Shown here: one piece after another, positions 25,331 through 37,441 of the stretch
How the letters are laid out: each line of letters starts with the position of its first letter
Numbering within the stretch: the first letter of the stretch is position 1
Program-made: the position numbers and the translations under genes
The notes under the pieces: model-generated
Seen by the model: the letters and a program-made list of their open reading frames with translations, nothing else
Told to the model about the DNA's origin: nothing
Databases searched by the model: none
Assembly (NCBI GenBank): GCA_015680685.1
Contig: MNCI01001406.1
Coordinates: 66,607-130,606, forward strand
Direction: 5' to 3'
Length of the DNA stretch: 64,000 nt
Source of the DNA: Gnetum montanum
Taxonomy: Eukaryota > Streptophyta > Gnetopsida > Gnetales > Gnetaceae

Positions 25331-26130
25331 CCTACTCCTACCTCTTCCTCTATATCCAATTCCTTTAGGCCTCCTTCAAACCAAACTCTACCAAGGATCC
25401 ATACTGTAATGCTTACTCACACCATGTTTGATTGGATCTATGCAGGAAAACTTCCTAGGAAATTAGCTAATCTTGGAAGTCTAATTTATATGTAGATTGC
25501 TGGGAATGAACCATGCAAGGCTCCTCTTGATTCAAGTTTTGGTGTTAATTTGAGTTCTCATGAGATGTACACTAACTAGAACCTGCCTCCTCTTAAGAAG
25601 AGAAACATTAGATTAGAATTGGAAAATTGGTACATCACTGTTCCATTGGGATTGGTAGAAAAAATTGTGACCAATGTCTATGGGTGGTCTTATCTTGCTG
25701 ACTTCCTAGTAATCAAAGTGAAGAACTACAAAGGGAACTTCCCAATCATCATGGAAAGAGCATGGTTGAGCACTGTAGATGTAAGAATGGGCATTAGAGA
25801 TCTTTCCCTAAAACTCTCTAAAGAAAATGCATTTGGAAAGATTAAGAAGAAGAGAGTTCCATGCATTATGTATAGTGATAGCGGGTGCAATTGTGTGCAG
25901 AAACTTTGGGCCATCAAACAAGCATCCATCTTTGCATGCAAATAGTGTGTGCCAGAAATAGAAATTCAAAGGTGTTTGTATGTAGTAGCCACAAAATAGA
26001 AGGGTACCCAGTGGTTAATCACTAATTCAGAAAGCAACAAACTTTGCATGGAACTAGCTGAGAGCTTGACATATGAATATATCACTAGCATGAATGAATT
26101 AGAGTAAGTTCATCACTAACTCTCTAATGA
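25331..26130 (+). pseudogene. Protease region of element D
   Basis: Reads HTMFDWIYAGKLPRKLAN from about 25425, then AGNEPCKAPLDSSFGVNLSS. A long open piece (25619-25945) has YGWSYLADFLVI, GNFPIIMERAWLSTVDVRM and IRDLSLKLSKENAFGKI. The same blocks occur in E and F. A canonical D[ST]G active site is not evident: DSSFG (25540s) and YSDSGCN (25875s) are candidates, so this assignment rests on position between gag and RT and on family similarity. Confidence 0.65.
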
Positions 26131-26399
26131 TACAAATGATGATACCTATTGGGAAGAATTGGAAATTCCTAAAAACTTCAAGAAACAACCTATTAAATTG
26201 AAAATGTTACTAGCTAGGATGGAATATGTATTTTTGAAAAATAAAAAGTTGGTTATAATCAATGTAAGAATTGCTCCAGAATAGAAAGAGATGTTATTGA
26301 AGGTAGTTGAAAGATGGTCATCAACTTTTGCTTGTTCATATCCTAAACTCACAAGGATTGATCCTAAGATATGCCAACATCGCATTTACATCGACTCAG

Positions 26400-27060
26400 C
26401 CATGAAGCCAAAATGATAGCCACAAAGGTAGTTGAACCCCAAATTGAAGCAAATTGTCAAGCAGGAAATCAAACAACTCCTCAAGGTGGGGTTCATCTAT
26501 CCCATTACGGATAGTGAGTAGGTTAGTCCACTCATAATTGTACCAAAGAAAGGTGGTAAGTGGTGGGTCTACATCGATTTCATGCTACTGAATATGGAAA
26601 TATTCAAGGATCACTTTACATTACCATTTCTTGACCAAGTTCTCAATAGAATATCAAGGCATTGCTACTACAACTTCCTAGATGGTTATAGTAGCTATAA
26701 CCAAATCCAAATTGCACCAAAGAACCAAGTAAATATAATGTTCATAAGTCCTTGGGGGACTTTTGCATATTGTAAAATGTTGTTTGGTCTATGTAATGCC
26801 CCTACCACATTTCAACGTTGATTCCTAAGCATCTTTCAATAGTAGATTAGTAGCGGTGTAAAAGTCTTCATGGATGACTTCTCCACCTATATAGCTATAT
26901 TTGAGCAAGCTCTGGACTACCTTGAGCAAGTGCTGAAATGATGCAATGAAACTAACTTGTGGTTCAATTGGCAGAAAATTCACCTCATGGTCCAAGAGGG
27001 TATTGTATTTGGAACACAAAATATCATAAGCAAATATTGAGATGGATCCTGAAAAAATAA
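26400..27060 (+). pseudogene. Reverse transcriptase of element D (broken)
   Basis: Athila-type RT. Open core at 26582-26821: FKDHFTLPFLDQVLNRI, YSSYNQIQIAPKNQ, then WGTFAYCKMLFGLCNAPTTF. The catalytic motif is VFMDDFS at about 26863-26883, followed by a degenerate thumb region. Upstream GVHLSHYG-like and VGLHRFHATEYG-like text in shifted frames matches the RT N-terminus. Stops and frameshifts throughout. Confidence 0.87.
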
Positions 27061-27680
27061 GGATCATCCACGAAATAACTCGCTAGTCAAAAATAATTAA
27101 AGATATTTAGTCATTCCTTGGACACATTATCTACAATCGATGATTCATAGAGAATTTTTCTATGATTGCAAAACGTTTGGTTGAATTAAAAAAGAAAGAT
27201 TCTCCTTTTGTCTAGACCCTGGAATGTGAAAAAAATTCTAGCAACTGAAAGAAAAGCTTATGGAAATGTCAATTCTACAAGCACCTAATTGGTCCAGACC
27301 ATTTCATATCATGATAGATACATCGAATTATACTTTGGGAGCTATGCTAATGTAGTTAGATGACAAGAAACATCCATACTACATCCACTATGCTAGCCGA
27401 AGCATTGTGGGTGCACAATTGAACTACATCACTACAGAAAAGGAATTGATGGTGATGGTGTTTTCTCTCGAGAAGTTCAAGCACTATGTGCTTGGATATA
27501 AGGTTTTTGTTCACATAGATCACAATGTCATCCACTTCCTAATAAACAAGCTAACGATGAGCCCCTGTGTAATATAGTGGCTAGTGATCTTGCAAGAGTT
27601 TGATCTTACAATGATAGATTGAAAGGGCACTGAGAATGTGGTCGTTAATCACTTATCTTGGTTGCGATGGGATGATAAAT
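27061..27680 (+). pseudogene. RNase H of element D (broken)
   Basis: Follows RT. Visible blocks: IDTSNYTLGAMLMQ (27315-27360), YASRSIVGAQLNYITTEKEL, FSLEKFKHYVLGYKVFVHID, HNVIHFLINKLTMSP, and a terminal GTENVVVNHLSWLRW (about 27628-27670). These are the ordered motifs of gypsy RNase H. In-frame stops at a few positions. Confidence 0.85.
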
Positions 27681-27859
27681 AGGAAGAAAGCCCATTATCC
27701 GATACATTTCTTGATGAACTCCTCTTTGTTGGAGAAAAAACTAAATAAATGCCCAATGAGCCAAAGTGGTATGATAACATTCTCACCTATATTCTCACTC
27801 AAGAGATGCCACAAGGGTTGGATCACTAGAGGAAATAATAGTTTCTTTATCAAGTAAAG

Positions 27860-28990
27860 TACTTCATGGAGATCAACAGACACCTCTACAAGGTGTGTGC
27901 CAATGGCCTAGTTTATTGGTGTGTCCCTAATGCTGATCAACTATGCGTGCTCCAAGATGCTCATGAAGGTTCTTATGGAGGAAAATGCTCAAAGACACCT
28001 GACCATTAAAATCTTGATGGCAGGGTATTATTGGCCAATACTCTTCAGGGATGCTCACCATTTCATTATCTCTTATGAATGATGTTAATGAGATGGTGGA
28101 ATGACTACTCAAATGGAGGGGCCTTAACAATGGATTTAACCTTTAAAATCATTTGACATTTGCGGCATTAATTTCATGGGTTCCATCATGCCCATGTCAA
28201 ATGGAAAGGCATACATCATAGTTGATGTTGACTATTGTATGAAATGGGTAGAAGTAGTAATCATCATCAACTATACATCTTCTATTACTACTCGATTTTT
28301 ATAACAAAACATTGTAAAAAATTTTGGTGTGCCACGTGCATTAATTTTTGACAATGGAACTTATTTTATAGGCACTACATTTGGAAGCTTATGCAACGCT
28401 TGGGAGTTGAACACAAACTCACAACACCTTACCATCCCCAAGCTAACGATCAAGTTGTGGTTACAAATAGGGAAATCACAAGAATACTAACAAGAACTAT
28501 TAGCAAGTATAGAAAGGACTAGAGCACAAAACTTAATGATGCCTTTTGGGCCTACTACTCAACTTGGAAACTTCCTATAGGCTACTCTCCCTATGAGCTT
28601 GTGTATAGCAAAGTACCAACACTTCCTATTCAATCTGAACTCCATACACTTTTAATGGCTTATGACCTTGACCTTGACTTAAGTTTAGCCAAAAAGGAAA
28701 GACTAATAAATCTCAACCTAATAGACAAAAATTGATTAGTAGGCTTATCATCTAACGAGCTGCACAAGGCTTATAACAAAAAGCATCATGACCTAAACGT
28801 TAGAAAAGTTAAATTTCAACTAGAAGACAAGGTTCTCTACTGGAACCTCATACATGTACCTCAACAAACTAAATTCTAAATGTTGTGGAAGGGACCTTAT
28901 GTCATTTATGAAACTTTTTCTTTAGGGGCCATGATGATCTATAAACTTGAGAGCCCAAATAAGAAATATCTAGTCAACACTTAAAAAATT
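27860..28990 (+). pseudogene. Integrase of element D (broken)
   Basis: N-terminal zinc region reads LYKVCANGLVYWCVPNADQ then DAHEGSYGG. The core (about 28155-28400) has ICGINFMGS, SNGKAYIIVDVDYCMKWVE, FGVPRALIFDNGTYFIG. Both Asp residues are visible; the Glu region (about 28440-28490) is frameshifted. The C-terminal domain ends with LVNT and KTFHEHKLANTTTSSNG. Element C begins at 29049, just past the domain. Confidence 0.85.
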
Positions 28991-29048
28991 AAAACTTTCC
29001 ATGAACATAAGCTAGCTAACACAACAACCTCATCAAATGGACAATCAT

Positions 29049-30001
29049 TGATGAATCGTGATTTGTCAGGTGCTGATAATAAACCCTTGATAGTGAACCC
29101 TTGTTAACTAAGTGCTAATATCATACCCTTGTTAGCCAAGTGCTGATATTGGACCCCTATAATCAAACCCCTGATATCTGATGAATCTTGACATTGGACC
29201 CTCGATATGGCATCCACGATATCATATACATAATATCATGGCCTACCTCATGATATTTCAGTTCCCATGTGAGCCTATAAATACACAATGGGACACACGA
29301 AAAAGTCAATAGGAAGTTAGTATTAGAATAGGATCTTTTTGTCAGTTTTTCCTCTCAATCCTTTTTCCCTAGTGCATGTCGCAGTGTGATGATTGTAATT
29401 GTATGGCACCTTTATTCGAGTGTGACACACTTGGACACACACATGATCAAAAATAAAGATCAAGATTACTTCATCATTGCAGCAGTCACTTAGTTTAATC
29501 ATTTAATTGTTATTGTTATTTATTGCTTTTGTAGTTAATATATCTTAACCCTAAACTCCTTAAATGTGGAATGAGTATGAATTAATCATGAGAATTCAAG
29601 TGTGACTACTTGGTATCCCAGTAGCATACCTAGACCATGCGCTTGGTAATCCCAGTAGTAGTCATGCACAAGGTCCAAGATGTGTATGGATGATTAAGGA
29701 ATGGATGCTCATCGCACTTAGGCTAGCTTAGATTTTCTCTCCATTTTCCTTCTAGCTTAATTAATGTTATTTTCCATTGCCTCCAAGAGTAGCACTAGGT
29801 TAGAAATCACATCATACACCTCACTCTAGGCTAAACCATATGTGACAAAGAAAATACTAGTCTAGGTGGGAAGATAGTGAACTACGATCAACGAGTAACT
29901 ATCTAGATGCCACAACTAGCCCGTCTGTGGACTTTGACTAGATCATGCATGAAATGCTCATATTTGTATGGTTGAGTGTAGGGGTACCTCACCACTCATC
30001 A
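29049..30001 (+). repeat. 5' LTR of element C
   Basis: 953 bp, TGATGAATCGTGATT to CACTCATCA. U3 has GTGCTGATATCA-type repeats (fewer units than in the 3' LTR). TATAAATA at 29276-29283. CCTTTATTCGAGTGTGAC and AAAATAAAGATCAAGATTAC follow near 29410-29470. U5 ends GTGTAGGGGTACCTCACCAC. Confidence 0.9.
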
Positions 30002-30002
30002 T

Positions 30003-30020
30003 TAGTGTTGTTGCTAGGGA
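30003..30020 (+). other. Primer-binding site of element C (degenerate tRNA-Asp)
   Basis: TAGTGTTGTTGCTAGGGA, one base after the LTR. It is recognisable as a decayed form of the tRNA-Asp complement seen in B and D, mainly by CpG-type changes. Confidence 0.75.
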
Positions 30021-30144
30021 TAGTGCTAGTTATTTAGATTAGTTAGATCATACAAGATCACTATAACAAAGTATTAAGGATATATCTTTTAGAAAAAAAT
30101 ATAATAATAATAATTACAATTAAATCACACACAAATTTTCAACC

Positions 30145-32430
30145 ATGTCTCTCTCACAAGACTCTAACAATGCAACAACAAGTAAGGCAATTCACTGGAG
30201 AACCAACAAATTATATGATGATGAAGATAAATTTTGGAGTATTCAACCTTATGTAGGAGTCCCCTACATTCATGAACACCCCAATGATACTCAAATAATT
30301 TCATCATCCAACTCTGACACCTCTAGTAAGGATGGAACAACCCATAGAATGAGGAGGCCTGAAAGGCCTAGGACCTTCTCAAGAACTAATAGGAATCTGT
30401 TAAGGGATGATTGGAAGACCTACAAAATTCATAATGAGTTTTACAATTCCCTCTCTTCCTCTACTCCTTTAACGTTAGATTGTAACATGGATGACTATCT
30501 TTTAAGGGATCAGCATAGAACTAAAAATCAAGCTTATAAAGAAAATCGAGAACACCAACATGCACAAGGATAACATCATTCCAAAGCATAAATTCACAAC
30601 CTACTTAGTGATGATGAATCCCTATTGGCCACTAAGAGCCTAATGCCTATACAAGAGGTTGTTCGAATATCCTGTAGGCATCACAAAGAAAGTCGTCTAC
30701 CCAGGCTTGATTTAAACAACTTTCCCAAGTTCGTAGGAGGCTATGATTTAGATTTGCAACAACATTTACAAGCCTTCTACAATGCCTATGTATGGAACAA
30801 TATTGATAATGGGTGGAAAAACCTTAAGCTCTTTCCCATGACACTCATTGGCCAAGCAAAAGTGTTGTACAAATCGTTGAAACCAAAATCAATCCATAGT
30901 TGGCCAACAATGGTAGAACTCTTTACTAAATGATATCAAACCTATGTGAGAGTGTTGGCCTTGAGGAGACAAATACAAGAATGGAAACAAGAGTAACATG
31001 AACCCTTGGACATGGCCTTAGAAATATATTATGTGTTGTTAAACAACTGCCCAAGCCATGGGTTCTCTGAGGAGAGGCTAATGTTCACATCATGGATGGG
31101 CTCCATAATGAAACAGGGGAAACCCTAGGGATGTATGCCCGAGGTCAATTATATGAGCTACAAACCCATCAACTCCAAGAGCTTATTAAGCAGGTAGCAA
31201 AAGAAGAAGGAGAAATGGCTAAATGAGAGAATGTTAAAATCTCTCAATAGGACCAAAATCTTGAATTAGCAAAGGTCCATAACCATTAAGAGGAGAAATC
31301 AACTCACTTGGAGGAAGTGCAACCATTTCTACCTTTGCCAATGCAATAATCACTAGATGAAATCATGGAGAAGATTAATAAGATGATGGAGTGGGTGCAT
31401 GGAAAATATGAAGAAGATGCTAACAATAGTAGAGGGACAACCATAATGAACCAAGAAGTAGGACAGAACATCCTTAGATAATCTGAAAGAAGGGTCGATG
31501 AGAATAAGAGCTCAATTGCCAATCATACGTATCAATGTAATGTTTGTCTATACGATCACCCCAAAGGCCAATGCCCAATCTTTTCACATTTACATGAGCA
31601 TTTGGAAGGAATGCTACATCCGTAGTTCATACAAAAATATTGTGTTCAATCATAGTGGCAAAAATCCTAGTTGTGGAGGAGGCCACCCTTGAACTGGTCG
31701 CACCCTTCATATCATCCGAACCTAGGTGCTTGTCAGGTTCAATATCCTATTTTCCAAATTTGATCAACATCTTCTATCTCACCACATTGTTATTATTCTC
31801 CTAAGTACTATCATCCCATGTCCTTTCCAACAAGATCACTACCTCATGTTCCTTATACTTCTCCTTACCCTCAATATTCTCATCATTCACCTCCTTCTAC
31901 ATCGCCACCAGTTGTTCTAGAAGGTTTTACACCAACACCAATCCACGAATGTCACTTGTGTTGCTACTATCAATCATAGTGAGAATCCTCCACAACATCA
32001 TAGGAATCCCTTCTTTAGACATGACCATAGAAAGGGACACCTCAGCTCCAAAACCATTGCATCCTCCAACTCAGCACAAGTTCAAAATTGTAGTGCATCT
32101 TCCTCTTCAAATCCAATGCCTCATGTTACCTTATCAAGGCCACCACTCAATACTCCAACAACCATGGGGCCCAATGAATATAGCCACATGGAAAGACATG
32201 TTGATCCCTGCATACCATCTTATGGTCACAAGCACCATAGTGGGTTAACTCCTTATAAATTAACCACATCTTATAATTTGCCCCACTATGTTAACTCTAA
32301 TCAAGTGTGTGAACCCCAATGGGGTAAGTATGAATAGATCCCAATATTTTCAACATGTAAGGATCCCAACCTTCCATTTATTAATTCTAGCTATGCTCAA
32401 ATGTTTATTTATGGGGGGTATCTCCAATTC
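30145..32430 (+). pseudogene. gag polyprotein, element C (broken)
   Basis: ATG at 30145; 142 codons are open at first (MSLSQDSNNATTSKAIHWR and on). The gag core is at 30625-30933: LDLNNFPKFVGGYDLDLQQH, LFPMTLIGQAKVLYKSLKP, SWPTMVELF. The zinc knuckle at 31536-31574 reads CNVCLYDHPKGQC (CX2CX3HX4C, all four ligands present). A Pro/Ser/Tyr-rich tail runs to about 32430 in shifting frames. Longer than the B gag in the N-terminal part. No protease follows. Confidence 0.85.
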
Positions 32431-33810
32431 TAACAACACAGAATTAATAAATGTTTTTCCATTTCTTCAATTTTTCAACTTTTTTTTCCAATTTTTCACC
32501 TTTTAATTTATTTATCTTTCTGTCTTTTTATATTTTTATGAGTAATCTCATCTATGAATAAAGCACTCATGTGACTCATTGGTTGAGGTGTTATTCTCCG
32601 CTATCAAGTCTCAAGTGATTAATTATTTGAACAACGAGCCCACAACATCCATCCACCCATTCTATTAATAAGAGGTTCTACCCTGGGTACAATGATATCC
32701 CTAATCATTAAAACTTAAAATTAATCTTGTGTTCATTATACCGAGAGTGAAGAAGGATGGACAAAGTAGGAATGACCAAGGTGTGACATCAAGGGGACTT
32801 GTGGATTATCTTTGGTGACATTCGTGGGAGTTATCATGCAGCCTGGTTGTACTAAGATCCTTGTAGATCTAATGGAAAATGGAAGTAAGAGTAATAAAAA
32901 GGCACTCAATAAGAAGACCTAATGCTATTTTAGGGGGTCCCATAAGAAAGAAATGCATCCATGCTTGAAGGTAGGTGGCTTCCATGGATTAAGCAATTAG
33001 AAAAAAATAAAAAACAAAAAAAAAAGAGAGAAGAGAGAGAGTGCCACAAAGCAAGAATCACTCCTCCCTTGTATGAAACACCAAGTTATCGTATGCCTTA
33101 CTGTCATGATGCTCTCATTATTGTCCATCATTGGATGAAACAATGTGATGTCACTGATCAAAGGAATGGACTTGTTCTTGATTTTTGAGCAATGGGTTAA
33201 TGACACATTAATCATGCCTTACACTGAGGATTCATTAAACCCTAGGCTAGTTACCTCATGTCCCAATCTCTACAATCCCTTCTATAATTCACCTCACCTC
33301 GTTGTTCCTGTAATTGCAACTTGTGTCTTGTGTAGCATTGAATTCATACCTCATCATGGTGGTATCTACATGTGTGTGTTTTGTGTAACTGGTGTGGATT
33401 ATATTTAACCCTTCTAGTGCCTATGAACATTTTAAGGTGTGGTTACACAAGGGCATTATAGGTTGGAACCTACTTTGGGGAGGATCCACTTGCGTGACTT
33501 TTGTAATTTGTACTTATTGCACACCACGACATCATTTTATACCCTCCAAGTACTTCATTATCAAATCTATTCTTTCCTTTGTCATCATTTTATCAAACGT
33601 TACTCAAAACCATTACATGTCCTTTTATGTGTCACCTAAACAAATCAGGTCTAACATTAAACTTTTAGGGTAACTTCCTTGAAAAATTTTCTAACTCTAA
33701 AATCACATTAAGTAAATAATTCAACATTTATTAAAGACAATGAGTAAGGTATGAATTAATTGAACTTCTCTCAATAACCTTACTAACAATTGATCTTTGT
33801 GTGATTATAG
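32431..33810 (+). other. Non-coding 3' segment of element C in place of pol
   Basis: Homologous to 8909-10248 of B. The conserved 20-base motif lies at 33471-33490. It ends in TTGATCTTTGTGTGATTATAG, a pyrimidine-rich splice-acceptor-like sequence that abuts the aORF ATG at 33811. I see no pol domain. Short ORFs here occur at corresponding places in B but show no family similarity. Confidence 0.7.
33471..33490 (+). other. Conserved 20-base motif, element C copy
   Basis: TACTTTGGGGAGGATCCACT, exact consensus (Y = T). 320 bases before the aORF ATG. Confidence 0.7.
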
Positions 33811-34248
33811 ATGGACCCTAAAATAGGACAACAAGTAGGACCTTCTCAAGGTGCAACTAAACACCCAAGAGGAGGCAAAGGCCAAGGACCACATGCAGAA
33901 CATGTGAAGTAGGAGGCACAATCATTCACCATCCATCAGGGAACTCCTATCACTACATGATCGAGCCAAGAAAAAGGTGGAGAGGTCAGGGCCAAAGCCT
34001 ATGAAGAGGAACAACAGCTATTTGTGGCATAGCATGTCAAGGCCAATCAAGTGTTCCCACAACTACCCTGTCCATGGGAAGTGCCAACTTCATCAAACAT
34101 TGGAACATCAGCATGGACGACTCATAATCCTTAGATAGAAGAGGAGAAATGTTAGGTGCTTCTTCAATGGTATCAATCTCAGAAGCCGGGCATGCAAGAC
34201 AAAGGAAAAGCACCCATGGAGGAATGACCGCCACTTGGAACCACATGA
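33811..34248 (+). pseudogene. Short, internally deleted aORF of element C
   Basis: Starts MDPKIGQQVGPSQGATKHPR, continues GGKGQGPHAEH, then FTIHQGTPITT (parallel to YSIHQ-TPTT in the E aORF). It then jumps to the C-terminal module AKAYEEEQQLFVA, HVKANQVFPQLPCPWEVP and KGKAPMEE. The frame is continuous across the whole ORF apart from about seven stop codons, so it was once a single 145-codon protein. Compared with E, about 2.3 kb is missing from the middle. Function unknown. Confidence 0.68.
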
Positions 34249-34412
34249 GTTCCAACAAAGTTTTGTAATTCTATGTCTGTGTCCCAATTCTATTTTGTTC
34301 AATTCCATACTGTGGCATGAATAATTTCTAATTAGTAATCCCATACCTATCCACTGTGTAATCAATTGGACTAGTTCTCATTTTGTTTAACTTGAGGATG
34401 AGTTATTATTCA

Positions 34413-34424
34413 GTCGTGGGGGTA
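34413..34424 (+). other. Polypurine tract of element C
   Basis: GTCGTGGGGGTA-type purine run directly before TGATGAATC of the 3' LTR. Confidence 0.78.
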
Positions 34425-35406
34425 TGATGAATCATGGTTTCTTAGGTGCTGATATCAGACCCTTGTTAACCAAGTGCTGATATTAGACCCTTGTTAATGA
34501 AGTGCTGATATCAAACCCTTGTTAACCATGTGCTGATATCAGACCCCTATTATTGGACCCTTGATATCTGATGAGTCCTGATATTAGACCCTCGATATGG
34601 CATCCACAATATCATGTACGTGATATTGCGACCTGGCTCATGATATCGTATACGCGATATCACAGTTCCCGTGTGAGCCTATAAATAAAAAATGAAATGC
34701 ATGGGAAATTCAATAGGAAGTTAGTATTAGAGTAGGATCTTTTTGTCAGTTTTTCCTCTCAACACTTTTTCCCCAATGCATGCCTGCAGTGTGATGATTA
34801 TAATTTTATGGCACCTTTATTCAAGTGTGACGTACTTGGACATGCACATGACCAAAAATAAAGATCAAGATTACTTCATCATTGCAGAAGTCACTTAGTT
34901 TAATCATTTAATTGTTATTGTTATTTATTTCTTTCGTAGTTAATATCTCTTCACCCTAAACTCCTTAAACGTGGAATGAGTATGAATTAATCACGAGCAT
35001 TCAAGTGTGACTACTTGGTATCCTAGTAGTGTACCTAGACCATGTGCTTGGTAATCCCAATAGTAGTCATGCATGAGGTCCAAGATTTGTATGGATGATT
35101 AAGGAATGGATGCTCATTGCACTTAGGCTAGCTTATATTCTCTCTTCCTTTTCCTCCTAGCTTAATTGAAGTTATTTTCCATTGCCTCCAGGAGTAGCAC
35201 TAAGTTAGAAACCACATCATACACCCCACTCTGGACTAAACCATACATGACAAAGAAAATACTAGTCCATGTTGGAAGATAGTGAACTACGATCAATGAG
35301 TAACTCTCTAGATACCACAACTAGCCCATCTGCGGAGTTCAACTGGATCATGCATGAAACACTCGTATTCATATGGTTGAGTGTAGGGGTACCTTGCCAC
35401 TCATCA
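34425..35406 (+). repeat. 3' LTR of element C
   Basis: 982 bp, TGATGAATCATGG to CCACTCATCA. U3 has about four tandem units of roughly 31 bp built on GTGCTGATATCAGACCC and CTTGTTAACCA (34446-34550), then CATGATATCG and CGCGATATCA palindromes (34640-34665). TATAAATA at 34680-34687. It is 29 bp longer than the 5' LTR, about one tandem unit. Confidence 0.9.
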
Positions 35407-35411
35407 ACCAT

Positions 35412-37441
35412 GCTCCATATTTCAGATCTCCTCATGTCAAATTAGTTGTGGGGGAGATGGCCATCCATGCTAACCATTCAAGTGGCTCCTCAGTTTTTCA
35501 ACTTCTTTGTTTTACACATTTTTCATTTTACAACTTTTTATTTTACATGTTCTTTGTTTTACATTTTTTTATGTTATTAATATTTTCTAATTTTTTATTT
35601 TATACCATCATTAGTACATTTAATATTTCCTAAATAATGTACACTTTCTATTATATTTTCTTTTATTTGACATGATTTTCTAACTTTGTGTTAATAAGTG
35701 CTAGGTACATTGGTAATGCATTACTTGATGGTGGTATGTACTATTTTTGTTATTTGATTGTAGGTGTCTAATTTCTAGCTTTGAATTTCATTACAAATAA
35801 TTAGGACATGGTTTCTTTTTCATGTAACAAGCAATGAGTCCACAACATCCACCCATCCACACACTCTACGGTTTTCCTTGTTTTGAAAACATGTAGTCCC
35901 TTTTTCATTAATCAAACTTTAATAAATTTGTGACTTTGGTAGTTTCCAAAATTGGGAAGGATTCAAAGGTTTGAATAGAGTGTGGCTTCAAGGGGATTTG
36001 GTATTCTTTGTACTTTTCTATTTGCCTGGGTACATATGTGTTTCTATGAATTTCTTACCATTCCGTGCCACTCAATAAAGGAAGTTGAACAAGTCCTTGC
36101 ATGTTGTGGTTCTCATTAGAAAAAAAAGATGATGATTCAAAGCACACCCCTTGGAAAAAAGGAAATGCATGTGTCTTTGCATGGTGTGGTTTCCATTTCA
36201 AAAAAATAATGAGAATTCAAAGCACACCCCTTAGATACAATAAATGGGCTAGAAGCATTGATTATGGGACTGATCTCCTCTAAATAATGCCCTTCCTCAC
36301 TTCCTACCTCTTCTCTAATTTTGAATAGTGGTTGTTTTGTGGGAGCACTTTTGTCTCTTAGGCGATGGATTAGTCTTAGAATGTCAATGCGAAGTCACTA
36401 AAGGTGGCTAGTTTTGGTCTGGACTAAGGATGGATCCTATCGAGTCATTTAACCACAAAATCCATAAGGGAGTTCATGTGACCATAATTAGGAACTCCAT
36501 TTCACTCTTTCTCTCTCATCTATCTATGTTTTCCATGTTCCACCTCACTACCAATTTCATGTTTTGGTTTGATGTCCTAGTTTGATGTGTTAGAATTCTT
36601 AGTTAGTTACTTTTGGGTTTTTGTATTTAACCTTCTATAGCTATTAATCATCCATGGAGCCCATGGACTCTTTGGTTTGAAGTTATGTAAAGGTATAAAA
36701 GGCCTATGCCTACTTTGGGGAGGATCCACTTGCATATCTTTTGGTTGGATTAGTTAAGTTCTTTACCCTTAGACATTTTTACAATTAAATTCTTTTTGTT
36801 TACCCCATCAATGACATTCAATTGTACACATCTTCACAAAAACTTTTAGTGAATTCTTATTTTCATTGTTGTGAATTCTTATACCCTTTTCAAATATTTC
36901 CTTGTATTGAATTTTTTCAAATTTAGTGGAATGCTTAATTTAATTAACCCTATCTATTAGCTTTCTCGCTAACGCTATCAAAGAAACCAAACTACCACAA
37001 TCACAACTTAGCCAAGTGTAACCATCGATGAGACAAGGCATTTAATAGTTATGCATTACACATTGCATACCAATTCATGATCTTGTTATGCATGCAATGG
37101 GAAGCATGGATTGGAAGCGAGACTATATTCACTAAGGATGATGTAGTAGTACCATATAATGAGGATCGTTTGTGATTGAAGGATCTCTTCTCTCTCTCAT
37201 TCTCCTACTACCAAGAGGTGTTGGATGTCAATATTATCTAAGGTGTTCACTCCTCTTCTCATGAACATCCAATGTTGTAAAATTGTAATTCCATACAATT
37301 GGGCACTCAAAGTCTATATGTCTATTTCATCTAAGTTAATTTGTCATGTCAGTTAATAATTCCATACCTATCCAATATGTTAAAGAACTTGTTCTTCCTC
37401 TTCTTCACTTGAGTACAAGTTTTCATTTAGTTGTGGGGGTA
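35412..37441 (+). other. 3' UTR of element D with conserved motif and polypurine tract
   Basis: D resumes after C. GGGGGAGATGGCCATCCATG (about 35451) has a counterpart in F near 46620 (minus). A run of TTTTACA-type words (35505-35590) mirrors the TGTAAAACAAAAA repeats of F (46470-46570). The conserved 20-base motif is at 36711-36730. The segment ends in TGTGGGGGTA (37432-37441), the polypurine tract. No aORF could be recognised. Confidence 0.7.
36711..36730 (+). other. Conserved 20-base motif, element D copy
   Basis: TACTTTGGGGAGGATCCACT, identical to the C copy although the surrounding sequence is much diverged. Confidence 0.7.

Larger units (their letters stand above)
29049..35406 (+). mobile_element. 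Element C: gag-only (TR-GAG-like) Athila-derived retrotransposon
   Basis: 6.36-kb element with two LTRs (953 and 982 bp), PBS, gag, 3' segment, short aORF and polypurine tract, and no pol domain. Flanks ATCAT (29044-29048) and ACCAT (35407-35411) look like a target duplication with one change. Its interior is homologous to element B throughout, including the aORF deletion junction, but its U3 sequence differs from that of B. It lies just after the D integrase. Confidence 0.9.
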
